From Bacillota bacterium (GTDB lineage Bacteria; Bacillota; Clostridia; Lachnospirales; Lachnospiraceae): 23,461 nt of DNA. The translations under genes and the position numbers were made by a program. Under the pieces are notes generated by a model, which searched no databases, had not been told where the DNA came from, and saw only the letters and a program-made list of their open reading frames with translations. Shown one piece after another: positions 1 to 8,040 of this stretch. Location of the stretch: assembly GCA_023387655.1 (NCBI GenBank), contig JAEWHR010000228.1, forward strand, positions 1 through 23,461, in the 5' to 3' direction. Every line of letters begins with the position of its first letter. Position 1 is the stretch's first letter.

Positions 1-405
1 ATTATGATTGGTATTAATGATGTATGGAGACATTTTGACCATCCTTTTGAACCACATCTTTGGGTTGGTAAAGAAGAGTACATAAAAACATATCGTGAAC
101 TGATCGAATTAACCAAAGATAAAGTTAAGGGTATGGTTCTTATCGCCCCTTATTATATTGATAAGAATGAAGAAGACCCTATGACCGCCATGGTTCGTAG
201 TTATGCCTCTGTTGTAAAAGAACTAGCAGATGAATATCAAATCATCTACTGCGATGTTCAAAAGGAATTTGACGAAGTTCAAAAAAACCTTCATCATATG
301 GGTATATCAAACGACCGTGTTCACCCAAATGGTGGCCATACTCCTGGACATTTTATCCTGGCAAAAGCATTCTTAAAAGCTGTAGAATGTTGGCCAGTCA
401 TGTAA
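1..405 (+). CDS. SGNH/GDSL-type hydrolase, C-terminal part (5' end cut by window)
   Basis: The reading frame is open from base 1, and the first Met is internal, so only the last 134 codons are present. The visible part begins in the SGNH block III motif (GINDVWR, the G-x-N-D block) and ends with the block V signature DRVHPNGGH, whose Asp and His belong to the Ser-His-Asp catalytic triad. The catalytic Ser (block I, GDS) and the block II Gly lie upstream of the window. Such enzymes are esterases or acetylhydrolases acting on lipids or acetylated carbohydrates; the substrate cannot be read from this piece. No signal peptide can be judged because the N-terminus is missing. It converges on the glycyl-tRNA synthetase gene, with a hairpin terminator between the two stops. 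Confidence 0.8.
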   Translation: MMIGINDVWRHFDHPFEPHLWVGKEEYIKTYRELIELTKDKVKGMVLIAPYYIDKNEEDPMTAMVRSYASVVKELADEYQIIYCDVQKEFDEVQKNLHHMGISNDRVHPNGGHTPGHFILAKAFLKAVECWPVM

Positions 406-475
406 TGAAATATAGTTTTTATATTTAGCAGGATAATTTATCCACATTGTGAGCAGTTTTTCCTCATAATATCCA

Positions 476-526
476 CAAAAAGAGAAGTATCATTCACACC
501 GTACTAGGTATGATGATACTTCTCTT
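476..526 (-). terminator. Rho-independent terminator of glyQS
   Basis: A 14-bp perfect stem pairs AAGAGAAGTATCAT (480-493) with ATGATACTTCTCTT (513-526). Read on the minus strand, the stem is followed by a run of five T, as expected for the end of glyQS. Read on the plus strand the T-tract is weak (TTTCC), so it would terminate the SGNH gene only poorly. Confidence 0.8.
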
Positions 527-566
527 TCCTATATCATTAAAATAGAAACTCGTTTATTTCACTTTA

Positions 567-1955
567 TTAGAACTCAAACTTCTTCTCAAAGTAAGCCTTT
601 AAGTCTTCAATCTTAATTCTTTCTTGTTCCATAGTATCACGATCACGAACCGTTACTGCACCATCTGTTTCGGATTCAAAATCGTAAGTAATACAGAATG
701 GAGTACCAATCTCATCCTGTCTTCTGTAACGCTTACCAATATTTCCTCTGTCATCAAATTCACAGTTATAATACTTACTTAAATCTGTATAAATCTTTTC
801 TGCATTCTCACTTAATTTCTTAGATAATGGAAGCACACCGATTTTAACTGGTGCGATTGCTGGATGGAAATGAAGCACAGTACGTACATCACCTTCTGCA
901 ATTTCTTCTTCATCATAAGCTGCACATAGAAAAGCTAATGTTACACGGTCAGCTCCTAAGGATGGCTCAATAACATAAGGAATATATCTTTGTCCCTTTT
1001 CATCATCAAAATAGCTCATATCCTCTTTGGATACGTTCTGATGCTGAGTTAAATCATAATCTGTTCTATCTGCAATACCCCATAACTCACCCCATCCAAA
1101 TGGGAATAAATATTCAATGTCTGTTGTTGCTTTAGAATAGAAGGATAATTCTTCTTTTTCATGATCACGTACACGCATCTCTTCTTCTTTAATACCAAGT
1201 GTTAGTAACCAATCGATACAGAACTGTTTCCAATATGCAAACCACTCTAGGTCTGTATCTGGCTCACAGAAGAATTCTAATTCCATCTGTTCAAACTCTC
1301 TGGTACGGAATGTAAAGTTACCAGGAGTAATCTCATTACGGAAGGACTTTCCTATTTGTCCAATACCAAATGGAATCTTCTTTCTGGATGTTCTCTGAAC
1401 ATTCTTAAAGTTTACGAATATACCTTGTGCTGTTTCTGGTCTTAAATATACTGTATTTTTAGCATCCTCAGTAACACCTTGGAATGTTTTAAACATTAAG
1501 TTAAACTGACGGATATCAGTAAAGTTATGTTTTCCGCAGGTTGGACATGGAATATTGTTCTTCGCAATGTAAGCAGACATTTCTTCGTGAGACCAAGCAT
1601 CAACAGAGCCTTCAAGAGTAAGGTTATTCTCTGCAGCGTAATCTTCAATTACTTTATCTGCGCGGAATCTCTCACGACATTCCTTACAATCCATTAATGG
1701 ATCAGAGAAACTGCCAAGGTGTCCGCTTGCTACCCAAGTCTGTGGATTCATTAAGATGGCACAATCTACACCAACATTATATGGATTTTGTTGAATAAAC
1801 TTTGTCCACCAAGCTTTCTTAACATTATTCTTTAGCTCAACACCAAGATTACCGTAATCCCAAGTGTTCGCAAGTCCACCATAGATTTCAGACCCCGGAT
1901 ATACAAAACCTCTTGCCTTTGCTAGAGCAACAATTTTCTCCATTGTCTTTTCCAT
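567..1955 (-). CDS. glyQS: Glycyl-tRNA synthetase, single-chain dimeric type
   Basis: Cytoplasmic class II aminoacyl-tRNA synthetase that charges tRNA(Gly). The 462-residue length fits the one-gene alpha2 type, not the glyQ+glyS tetramer. The N-terminal part has the WDYGNLG block and two CxxC pairs (about Cys90/93 and Cys137/140), a possible zinc knuckle. Class II motif 2 is visible in FRNEITPGNFTFRTREFEQ, motif 3 in EPSLGADRVTLAF, followed by the anticodon-binding domain from about HPAIAPVKIGVLPLS. An upstream GTG at 1970 keeps the frame open, but GAGG nine bases before the ATG at 1955 and the family start MEKTMEKIVALAKARGFVYPG favour 1955. It lies after era-yqzL-recO with its own promoter. 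No T-box is present in its leader. Confidence 0.97.
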   Translation of the reverse strand: MEKTMEKIVALAKARGFVYPGSEIYGGLANTWDYGNLGVELKNNVKKAWWTKFIQQNPYNVGVDCAILMNPQTWVASGHLGSFSDPLMDCKECRERFRADKVIEDYAAENNLTLEGSVDAWSHEEMSAYIAKNNIPCPTCGKHNFTDIRQFNLMFKTFQGVTEDAKNTVYLRPETAQGIFVNFKNVQRTSRKKIPFGIGQIGKSFRNEITPGNFTFRTREFEQMELEFFCEPDTDLEWFAYWKQFCIDWLLTLGIKEEEMRVRDHEKEELSFYSKATTDIEYLFPFGWGELWGIADRTDYDLTQHQNVSKEDMSYFDDEKGQRYIPYVIEPSLGADRVTLAFLCAAYDEEEIAEGDVRTVLHFHPAIAPVKIGVLPLSKKLSENAEKIYTDLSKYYNCEFDDRGNIGKRYRRQDEIGTPFCITYDFESETDGAVTVRDRDTMEQERIKIEDLKAYFEKKFEF

Positions 1956-2060
1956 CACAATCATCCTCACATTTCATCATTCTATCATTTCCGAAACTTA
2001 CAAAAGCTTTTAAAACATGAATTGTATTAGCTTTTTAGTGTAGTTTCTACTAATTGTAAT

Positions 2061-2089
2061 ATTGTAACCTTAATTTCGTTTATTTTCAA
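2061..2089 (-). promoter_or_regulatory. Sigma-A-type promoter for glyQS
   Basis: On the minus strand TTGAAA (2089-2084) and TACAAT (2066-2061) are separated by exactly 17 bases. Transcription should start near 2054, giving a leader of about 100 nt before the glyQS ATG. The leader has short inverted repeats but no T-box sequence. Confidence 0.65.
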
Positions 2090-2195
2090 GCATAATTTTG
2101 GTGATTATCCCCGTAAAAACACTTATTCTCTCTATTTTCAAATAGAAACTCTTCATTCTAGTATAGTTCTCTATAAAAGCCATAAAGTTATACAT

Positions 2196-2936
2196 TCAAA
2201 GGATAGAAAGTAATTCTAACGACTTCATACGATGTTCAATACGCTCTTCACGATAAGAATCGATACACTGTTTTAACTCCCGAAAAACTTCTTCTGTCAC
2301 CGTAAAGTTATATAATTTCTGAGCATCTGCTGAAATTATGTATTGTAAAGTATATAACGTTGACGTTTGAATCCTGATACCATCCATCGCTTTTTGTCTA
2401 CACCCTTCACAAAAACATCCACCAGCACTTGCGCTAAATCTACTTAAGTTTTCTTTTGTTCCACAATTAAGACATTCAAATACTTGTGGTGCCTCTCCCC
2501 CAAGGCAAATAATCTTTAATTCAAAAATATAACGTACTAGTTTTGTTCCAATATGAGGATTTAATAACGCTCTAAGGGACTGATACAATAGTTTCAACAT
2601 TTCAGTTTCGTCGTTGCCTTCCCGTGTCATATAATCTATAAACTCACAAAAATATAGGCCATAGTATACGTGACTCATATCCTCTCTTAATTCACCAAAA
2701 TAATTCTTGATATTAACAGATTGTATATTAAAGGAATTACGCCCTTCGTACAGTTGAAACTCTCCAAAAGTAAATGGTTGAGAGCACGCCAATAAGGCGC
2801 TGTTTGGTCTTCTAGCGCCTTTGGCAAATGCTCCTATTTTTCCACGTTCCTTTGTCAGTATCGTGAGTCTTTTATCATAATCACCGATGGGTATTGTTGC
2901 TAACACAATCCCTGTAACAGTAACCGTACCGGTCAT
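2196..2936 (-). CDS. recO: DNA repair protein RecO
   Basis: RecO acts in RecFOR-dependent recombinational repair, loading RecA on SSB-coated single-stranded DNA and annealing complementary strands. The 246-residue length is usual. The N-terminal OB fold is recognised by GIVLATIPIGDYDKRLTILT and the basic stretch FAKGARRPNS (residues 38-47). A zinc-binding C4 cluster is present: C155-x2-C158 and C176-x2-C179. The start at 2936 has a good ribosome site (AAGGAGA, then 6 bases). It sits between the yqzL-like gene, which overlaps its first 56 bases in another frame, and glyQS, the same order as in Bacillus and many clostridia. Confidence 0.96.
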   Translation of the reverse strand: MTGTVTVTGIVLATIPIGDYDKRLTILTKERGKIGAFAKGARRPNSALLACSQPFTFGEFQLYEGRNSFNIQSVNIKNYFGELREDMSHVYYGLYFCEFIDYMTREGNDETEMLKLLYQSLRALLNPHIGTKLVRYIFELKIICLGGEAPQVFECLNCGTKENLSRFSASAGGCFCEGCRQKAMDGIRIQTSTLYTLQYIISADAQKLYNFTVTEEVFRELKQCIDSYREERIEHRMKSLELLSIL

Positions 2937-3054
2937 CCCTAGTCTCCTTTTTAGTTTCAGGCTCTCTCTCTCTTGTACAAGCTGTGTAGTTTAGATAATC
3001 TTTTATATCACCTGTCTGTTCAAATACCTTCCAAAACTCTTCGTTCTTCACCAT
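2881..3054 (-). CDS. YqzL-like small protein overlapping recO
   Basis: A 57-codon frame that begins ATG at 3054 (ATG GTG AAG AAC GAA GAG), with AGGGGG five to six bases upstream. The predicted product starts MVKNEEFWKVFEQTGDIKDY, then LNYTACTRE, and ends in a polar, Arg/Cys-containing tail. The FW-x2-F-x2-TG-x-I-x2-YL pattern is the hallmark of the YqzL family, tiny proteins of unknown function encoded between era and recO in Bacillus and clostridia, exactly its position here. The last 18 codons overlap the recO start in another frame, so the two genes are probably translationally coupled. The recO ribosome site lies inside this frame. Function is unknown; identification rests on the motif and synteny. 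Confidence 0.75.
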   Translation of the reverse strand: MVKNEEFWKVFEQTGDIKDYLNYTACTREREPETKKETRDDRYGYCYRDCVSNNTHR

Positions 3055-3243
3055 TCATGCCCCCTAAATGATTTTTTTATGAGCTCAAAAGATTCATGGA
3101 AAACTCCATGATAAGTAACAATTCTTTTTGTTTTCTTTTGTAGCTTATATAATATCATCTCCGAAGCAACCGATTCTAAACTGATAAAAATAGACTAGAC
3201 TATCTTATTAAATTTCCCCTTGACAAGATAAGAGTTAGCTATA

Positions 3244-4161
3244 CTAATATTCGGAATCCTCTCGGTATCCGTAATTTTTAATTAAAAAGTCGCTGTCTCT
3301 CCATTCCTTCTTTACCTTCACCCATAATTGAAGAAATACTTTGGTATCTAATAGATTTTCTATTTCTATTCTTGCTTTCATACCGATATTTTTTAACATA
3401 GCGCCTTGTTTTCCAATGATGATTCCCTTATGAGAATCGCGTTCACAGATAATCGTAGCATCTATGTCTATCACCTTACCATCAGGACGTTCTTTCATAC
3501 GTTCTATCGTCACCGCAATTCCATGTGGAATCTCATCGCTTAATAAACGCAACGCCTTCTCTCTAATTAACTCGGCTACAATCTGACGTTCTGGTTGATC
3601 TGTAATTGTATCTTCATCATAATACATTGGCCCATTTGGAAGATACTTGAAAATTACATCAATTAATTGTTGCTTGTTTTCTCCCTTTAAAGCGGATACC
3701 GGTACAATTTCTGCGAAGTTACAATGATCCTTATATGCATCAATAAAGGTAAGAATCTCTTCTTTCTTAACAGTATCTATCTTGTTGATAACTAATATCA
3801 CTGGAGTATTACATCTATTTAACTTTTCAATAATATGCTGTTCGCCGGCTCCAATGTAGGTTGTTGGTTCTACAAGCCATAGGATTACATCGACTTCATT
3901 CATTGTACGTTCCGCAGTGCTAACCATGAATTGACCGAGCTTATTCTTTGCTTGATGAATTCCAGGTGTATCTAAGAAGATAATTTGTCCCTGTTCCTCT
4001 GTATATACCGTCTGTATTCTATTTCTTGTGGTTTGCGGCTTATCTGAGGTAATCGCAATTTTCTGACCAATGAGTTGATTCATTAACGTAGATTTTCCTA
4101 CGTTTGGTCTTCCGATAAGTGTGACAAAGCCTGATTTGTATTTCTTTTCTTGGTAATTCAT
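3244..4161 (-). CDS. era: GTPase Era
   Basis: Essential ribosome-biogenesis GTPase that binds the 3' end of 16S rRNA and assists 30S maturation. All motifs are visible in a 305-residue protein: P-loop GRPNVGKST (residues 17-25), switch II DTPG (64-67), NKID (126-129), SAL (G5, about 156-158) and a C-terminal KH domain with GIIIGKQGAMLKNIG (246-260) and the ending LWVKVKKEWRDSD. An in-frame ATG at 4200 would add 13 residues, but the ATG at 4161 has AGGAG six bases ahead and matches family starts, so I chose 4161. It is the first gene of an era-yqzL-recO block and has its own promoter and a strong hairpin at the start of its leader. Confidence 0.97.
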   Translation of the reverse strand: MNYQEKKYKSGFVTLIGRPNVGKSTLMNQLIGQKIAITSDKPQTTRNRIQTVYTEEQGQIIFLDTPGIHQAKNKLGQFMVSTAERTMNEVDVILWLVEPTTYIGAGEQHIIEKLNRCNTPVILVINKIDTVKKEEILTFIDAYKDHCNFAEIVPVSALKGENKQQLIDVIFKYLPNGPMYYDEDTITDQPERQIVAELIREKALRLLSDEIPHGIAVTIERMKERPDGKVIDIDATIICERDSHKGIIIGKQGAMLKNIGMKARIEIENLLDTKVFLQLWVKVKKEWRDSDFLIKNYGYREDSEY

Positions 4162-4187
4162 CTTTCGCTCCTGTTCCTTTTTTAGAG

Positions 4188-4216
4188 GGTACAGCGACAA
4201 GTGCTGTCACTGTACC
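4188..4216 (-). promoter_or_regulatory. 5' leader hairpin of era
   Basis: GGTACAG-x-GACA pairs with TGTC-x-CTGTACC around a 5-base loop, 11 base pairs with one internal mismatch. It lies from about 8 bases after the predicted -10 to 10 bases before the ribosome site. No T-tract follows on the minus strand, so it is not a terminator; a 5'-end mRNA-stabilising or translation-modulating element is more likely. Confidence 0.55.
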
Positions 4217-4223
4217 TACTTAT

Positions 4224-4232
4224 ATTATATCA
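4224..4232 (-). promoter_or_regulatory. Extended -10 promoter for era
   Basis: The minus strand reads TGATATAAT, a consensus extended -10 (TG-n-TATAAT). No good -35 is visible 16-18 bases upstream, as is common for extended -10 promoters. Transcription would begin at the base of the 4188-4216 hairpin. Confidence 0.5.
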
Positions 4233-4329
4233 GTTGAGTCAATCTACTGCCTCATACTATTACATTGTTTATGAAAAGGGGTTCTTTTACTCCTCTTTCC
4301 TATACTCTTAGTCAACAACCATCTGTTCC

Positions 4330-7308
4330 TTAAAATAATGCTTTAATTTCCTGAAACATCTGCTCATTCTTCTTTATCTTTTCTTCATTACCGATAACAC
4401 AGAGGTTATCTGCCTGATATATTGCTTCTACAATTGGTGCCATCTTGCGTATTTCATTTTGTGTCGTGCTTAGGATTTCACCACGGTCACGATTGATATC
4501 CTCCATCGTAACGCCGCCCATATAGGCATTTAAAGAACGACTTCCCTTCATCATTGGAGTGAGTGGTGTATCTACAGTACTCATGGTTCCAATGATATAC
4601 TTTGTCATATCTCTCTCATCTGCGGTAAAGTTTTTTGTATACTCATAAGCCTTACGATAGGTTTCATCTGTCTCTACAAGGTTTGGATCGCGGTATGATA
4701 CCATATATGCAGAACCATCTAAGCCTGCAAACTGGCACATACATCCATAAGCTCCACCCTTTACACGAACATTATTCCACAAGTAATCATAAGACATAAT
4801 TGTTCTTAAAACTTTTAAAGCTCCATTCGTTTTATACCCTGCATTTACATAATTTGCACAACGAGCAACATATTGCACCTGACCAGAATACATAAAACCT
4901 TCATTTAGTTTTTCCACAGGGAAGTTATAGGTTGCAGGTTTTAGAGTTTCACCAACTGTCCTATTCTTCTTTGTATCTAAAGTTCCAGCTAATGTATCAC
5001 TAAATCTTGGTAGCGCTTTTGTTAACTGATCATAGCCATCCTGTTCTGCAGTTATACTTATAACCATAGCATCCTTTGTAAAGATGATCTCACTTAGCTT
5101 TCTTAAAGAAGTAACTATTTCCTCTTTTTTTGTTTCAAATTCCTGCTCTAATGTTGTTAAGAATCTAAAGTAACGAATTCCTTTCGTTTCTTCTGTGAAA
5201 TATCCACTCTGTGTAATATAAGAAAATGCACGGTCAACTGCAACTGAATGACCCGCCGAATTCATTCTCATTTGGATTCTAGACTTAACTTCACGAATGA
5301 TTTCAAAAAGACGCTTGGTATCTCCTAATTTGGAATGATGAAGAATTTCTTGTATTAACTCAAATAATTTATCAAGTTTTTGATATAGCACCTTTCCACT
5401 CATAGAAAATACAGGAATATAAGTTTCTGGATTCATCTTCTTATTAAATGTAATAAGTTCCGCACTTAAACCACCTGTATGGATATTTATTTCATTTGAT
5501 AACTCTAAGAAACTATAATTTTCTGTATCAATATATCCAAGAACGGTAGCCAAGAGATTTAGATAAGGAACTAGTTCTTCTGGCACTCTACTTAAGTCAA
5601 ACATACATTTGATATAAGCAATTCCGTTGGTAAACACGTCATGATGAAGAACTGGAATATTTTCAATAGAGCATTCCTTATTATAAAGTGGTTGTGCTTC
5701 TTTTTTAATATCTCCAATCGTAAGAAGTGGAATCTTTTCTAGTTCTTCTTTCGTTGATGGAGCTTCTTGATACTCCTTAAGATGCTTTGTAGCAGCTATA
5801 ATTGCTTCCTTTTCTTCTTTTGACAATGAATTCTTATACTGCTCAAGCTTTTCTTTTAATGCAGTCTCTTTCTGCTGTGTCAATCCCTTTTTTGGTTTTA
5901 ACACCAAGTAGGTTGCATGATTATTTTTTAATAAATACTTTTTGATCAGGTCTTCATAATACCCTGTATTAATTTTACTCTTTAAAAATTGGAAGATGCG
6001 ATTGCCATGCATATAATCAAATGCTTTTGTATCATCATAAAGCCAACTTCCAAACATCTGAATACCAAAGAGTAGGCCTTTTGGAAATTGTCCAAAATCA
6101 GCTTCTCGATAGCGAAATTCTAAGTTATTAATTGCAGCTAATAAAGATTTTTCATTTAATCCCTTTTCTGCTATCTCTTCTAAAGTAGTAGTAATAACAG
6201 AAAGAAACTCCTCTAACTGCTCCTCATTTGCATTCTTAGCAATAATCGTAAAGGTTGGTTGTAAGATTTCATTATCATAACTACTTAAGATATCTTTTCC
6301 GATTCCAGCATTAATTAAGGCTTGCTTAAGTGGAGCTCCAGGAGCTGATAAAAGTACCGATTCAAGAACTTGATATGCCATACACTGTGTAGTATCAAAT
6401 GATGTCCCAATCACTGCATTATAGCTTAAATAGGTATTATCTTCTTCTTTCTCACTATCACTAAGAGGGTATAATGATACTATCTTCTTAGGACCATCAA
6501 AAGCTTTTTGCATTGGAATTTCAGAATCTACCTTAAGTGTATCAAATTTGTTTAAATATGCTTCATCAAGCCAGTTAAGCTTTTCCTCTACATCCATATC
6601 CCCGTATAGGTAAATATAACTGTTCGAAGGATGGTAAAACTTCTGATGAAACTCTAAAAACTCTTCATAACTTAAATCAGGTACATAATCTGGATCTCCG
6701 CCTGACTCTACTCCATACGGAGTATCTGGAAACAAACTAGCCTGAATTTCACGGAATAATTGCTGCTCAGGTGAGGAGAAAGCTCCCTTCATCTCACTAT
6801 AAACAATTCCATTATATTTTAACTCTCCATTCACATCCTCAAGTTCGTAATGCCATCCCTCTTGTTCAAAAATTTCTCTGCGATTATATATATTAGGATA
6901 GAATACTGCATCCATATAGACATGAATCAGATTCTGAAAATCTTTCTCATTACAACTTGCTACAGGATATATTGTTTTATCCGAGTAAGTCATTGCATTT
7001 AAAAAGGTATTTAAAGAACCTTTTGCAAGTTCAATAAAAGGGTCTTTTGCTGGGAACTCCCTCGAACCACAAAGCACCGTATGCTCAATAATATGAGCTA
7101 CACCTGTACTGTTCTTTGGTGGAGTACGAAAACCTATTGTAAATACTTTATTCTCATCTTCATTGGATACCACACAGATTCTAGCACCTGATTTTTTATG
7201 ACGAAATACAAGTCCTAAACTTTTACTATCATTTAACTCCTCTTCGTATTCTAATTGATACGCTGGCATTTGAAGGAGTTCTTTGCTTTGTTTTATGCTT
7301 CTTGACAT
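4330..7308 (-). CDS. Insulinase-family zinc metallopeptidase, M16C (PreP/falcilysin type)
   Basis: A 992-residue cytoplasmic-looking protein with no signal peptide. The inverted zinc motif HxxEH is HIIEH at residues 72-76, inside GVAHIIEHTVLCGSREFP, and the distal zinc Glu is in YSEMKGAF about 75 residues later. Length and the characteristic TPPKNSTGVAHIIEH block mark subfamily M16C, whose known members (organellar PreP, falcilysin) degrade short unstructured peptides inside a closed two-half chamber. The C-terminal half carries the M16C-associated domain and the RVKGGAYG segment that completes the active site. The frame is open back to 7401, but the ATG at 7308 (AGGG seven bases ahead) begins at the conserved sequence. 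A promoter at 7493-7521 gives a leader of about 180 nt. Confidence 0.9.
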   Translation of the reverse strand: MSRSIKQSKELLQMPAYQLEYEEELNDSKSLGLVFRHKKSGARICVVSNEDENKVFTIGFRTPPKNSTGVAHIIEHTVLCGSREFPAKDPFIELAKGSLNTFLNAMTYSDKTIYPVASCNEKDFQNLIHVYMDAVFYPNIYNRREIFEQEGWHYELEDVNGELKYNGIVYSEMKGAFSSPEQQLFREIQASLFPDTPYGVESGGDPDYVPDLSYEEFLEFHQKFYHPSNSYIYLYGDMDVEEKLNWLDEAYLNKFDTLKVDSEIPMQKAFDGPKKIVSLYPLSDSEKEEDNTYLSYNAVIGTSFDTTQCMAYQVLESVLLSAPGAPLKQALINAGIGKDILSSYDNEILQPTFTIIAKNANEEQLEEFLSVITTTLEEIAEKGLNEKSLLAAINNLEFRYREADFGQFPKGLLFGIQMFGSWLYDDTKAFDYMHGNRIFQFLKSKINTGYYEDLIKKYLLKNNHATYLVLKPKKGLTQQKETALKEKLEQYKNSLSKEEKEAIIAATKHLKEYQEAPSTKEELEKIPLLTIGDIKKEAQPLYNKECSIENIPVLHHDVFTNGIAYIKCMFDLSRVPEELVPYLNLLATVLGYIDTENYSFLELSNEINIHTGGLSAELITFNKKMNPETYIPVFSMSGKVLYQKLDKLFELIQEILHHSKLGDTKRLFEIIREVKSRIQMRMNSAGHSVAVDRAFSYITQSGYFTEETKGIRYFRFLTTLEQEFETKKEEIVTSLRKLSEIIFTKDAMVISITAEQDGYDQLTKALPRFSDTLAGTLDTKKNRTVGETLKPATYNFPVEKLNEGFMYSGQVQYVARCANYVNAGYKTNGALKVLRTIMSYDYLWNNVRVKGGAYGCMCQFAGLDGSAYMVSYRDPNLVETDETYRKAYEYTKNFTADERDMTKYIIGTMSTVDTPLTPMMKGSRSLNAYMGGVTMEDINRDRGEILSTTQNEIRKMAPIVEAIYQADNLCVIGNEEKIKKNEQMFQEIKALF

Positions 7309-7492
7309 ACTTTTCCCTACTTTCCTATTAATAATCAGAAGTATTTTCATTTCCTTCCAACGGTAACCATACTGTAATTTAGTGTAACACTGACAATTCA
7401 TATTTATACGATACTAAATCGTCATATTTTCCTGACTTTTGAGTACTTCATATCCAAACTGTACGAATATTTAACTCATCTGGTATTTTTCA

Positions 7493-7521
7493 ATTATATC
7501 ATAATTCCCATGGATTGTCAT
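7493..7521 (-). promoter_or_regulatory. Promoter for the M16C peptidase
   Basis: Minus strand ATGACA (7521-7516), 17-base spacer, TATAAT (7498-7493), with TG one base before the -10 (extended -10). It lies back to back with the csp promoter, so the two genes diverge from the 7.5-7.6 kb region. Confidence 0.7.
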
Positions 7522-7614
7522 ATAAAAAACAAGATTGCAGTATGTCCTTTTTAAAAATGAGTGACAATTATTTTCTTAAAAAAACAAAATTTTTATGTAT
7601 TTTATAAAGAGAAA

Positions 7615-7643
7615 TTGACAATTTATTATAAATATGTTAAATT
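7615..7643 (+). promoter_or_regulatory. Sigma-A promoter for the cold-shock gene
   Basis: TTGACA (7615-7620), 17-base spacer, TAAATT (7638-7643). Predicted start near 7650, giving a leader of about 62 nt that contains a small hairpin (ATTATC 7653-7658 with GATAAT 7664-7669) at its very 5' end. Confidence 0.8.
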
Positions 7644-7711
7644 ATTCAATAGATTATCCTATCGATAATTGAAGCACTACATATTTTGAACAGTTTTCAG
7701 GAGGCACTTTT

Positions 7712-7912
7712 ATGAAAAAAGGTACAGTTAAGTGGTTTAATGCAAAGAAAGGTTTTGGTTTCATTTCTGACGAAGAAGGAAACGATGTATTCGTTCACTT
7801 CTCAGCTCTTAACATGGATGGCTTCAAGGTTCTTGAAGAAGGCGAAGCTGTTGCATTTGATGTTGTAGAAGGTGAAAAAGGACCTCAGGCAGCTAACGTA
7901 ACAAAGTTATAA
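7712..7912 (+). CDS. csp: Cold-shock protein, CspA family
   Basis: A 66-residue single cold-shock domain that binds single-stranded RNA and DNA and acts as an RNA chaperone. RNP1 is KGFGFI (residues 13-18) and RNP2 VFVHF (26-30), with the conserved KWFNAKKGFGFI lead. The ribosome site AGGAGG is seven bases before the ATG. Monocistronic: own consensus promoter, own terminator. The short leader with a 5' hairpin suggests possible temperature-responsive mRNA folding, as in other csp genes, but that is inference. The letter of the paralogue cannot be told from the sequence. Confidence 0.96.
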   Translation: MKKGTVKWFNAKKGFGFISDEEGNDVFVHFSALNMDGFKVLEEGEAVAFDVVEGEKGPQAANVTKL

Positions 7913-7977
7913 TCAAACCAAAATCATACTTTTAATATAAAGTTCGATTTATAAGGTTGTAACAAGTGAAATGGATG

Positions 7978-8025
7978 AAAAAAGCGGGTAATTCAAACAC
8001 ATTGTTTTGAATTACCCGCTTTTTT
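7978..8025. terminator. Bidirectional terminator between csp and purH
   Basis: Stem AGCGGGTAATTCAAA (7983-7997) pairs with TTTGAATTACCCGCT (8006-8020); it is flanked by A-run on the left and T-run on the right, so it serves csp on the plus strand and purH on the minus strand. Confidence 0.9.
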
Positions 8026-8040
8026 GTCTTAATCTATTGA

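Noticed and set aside
438..480. TTATCCACA (438-446) matches the DnaA box, with ATATCCACA 32 bases on.
   Set aside because: Only two sites, no dnaA/dnaN or AT-rich unwinding region nearby, and local genes are not origin genes; chance in AT-rich DNA is likely.
1956..2195. Searched the glyQS leader for a T-box.
   Set aside because: No TGGNACCGCG-type sequence or terminator with competing arm is present on the minus strand.
3061..3243. Looked for a promoter or terminator between era and the yqzL-like gene; small hairpins such as CATGGA/TCCATG occur.
   Set aside because: No hexamer pair with acceptable spacing and no stem followed by a convincing T-run; probably operon read-through.
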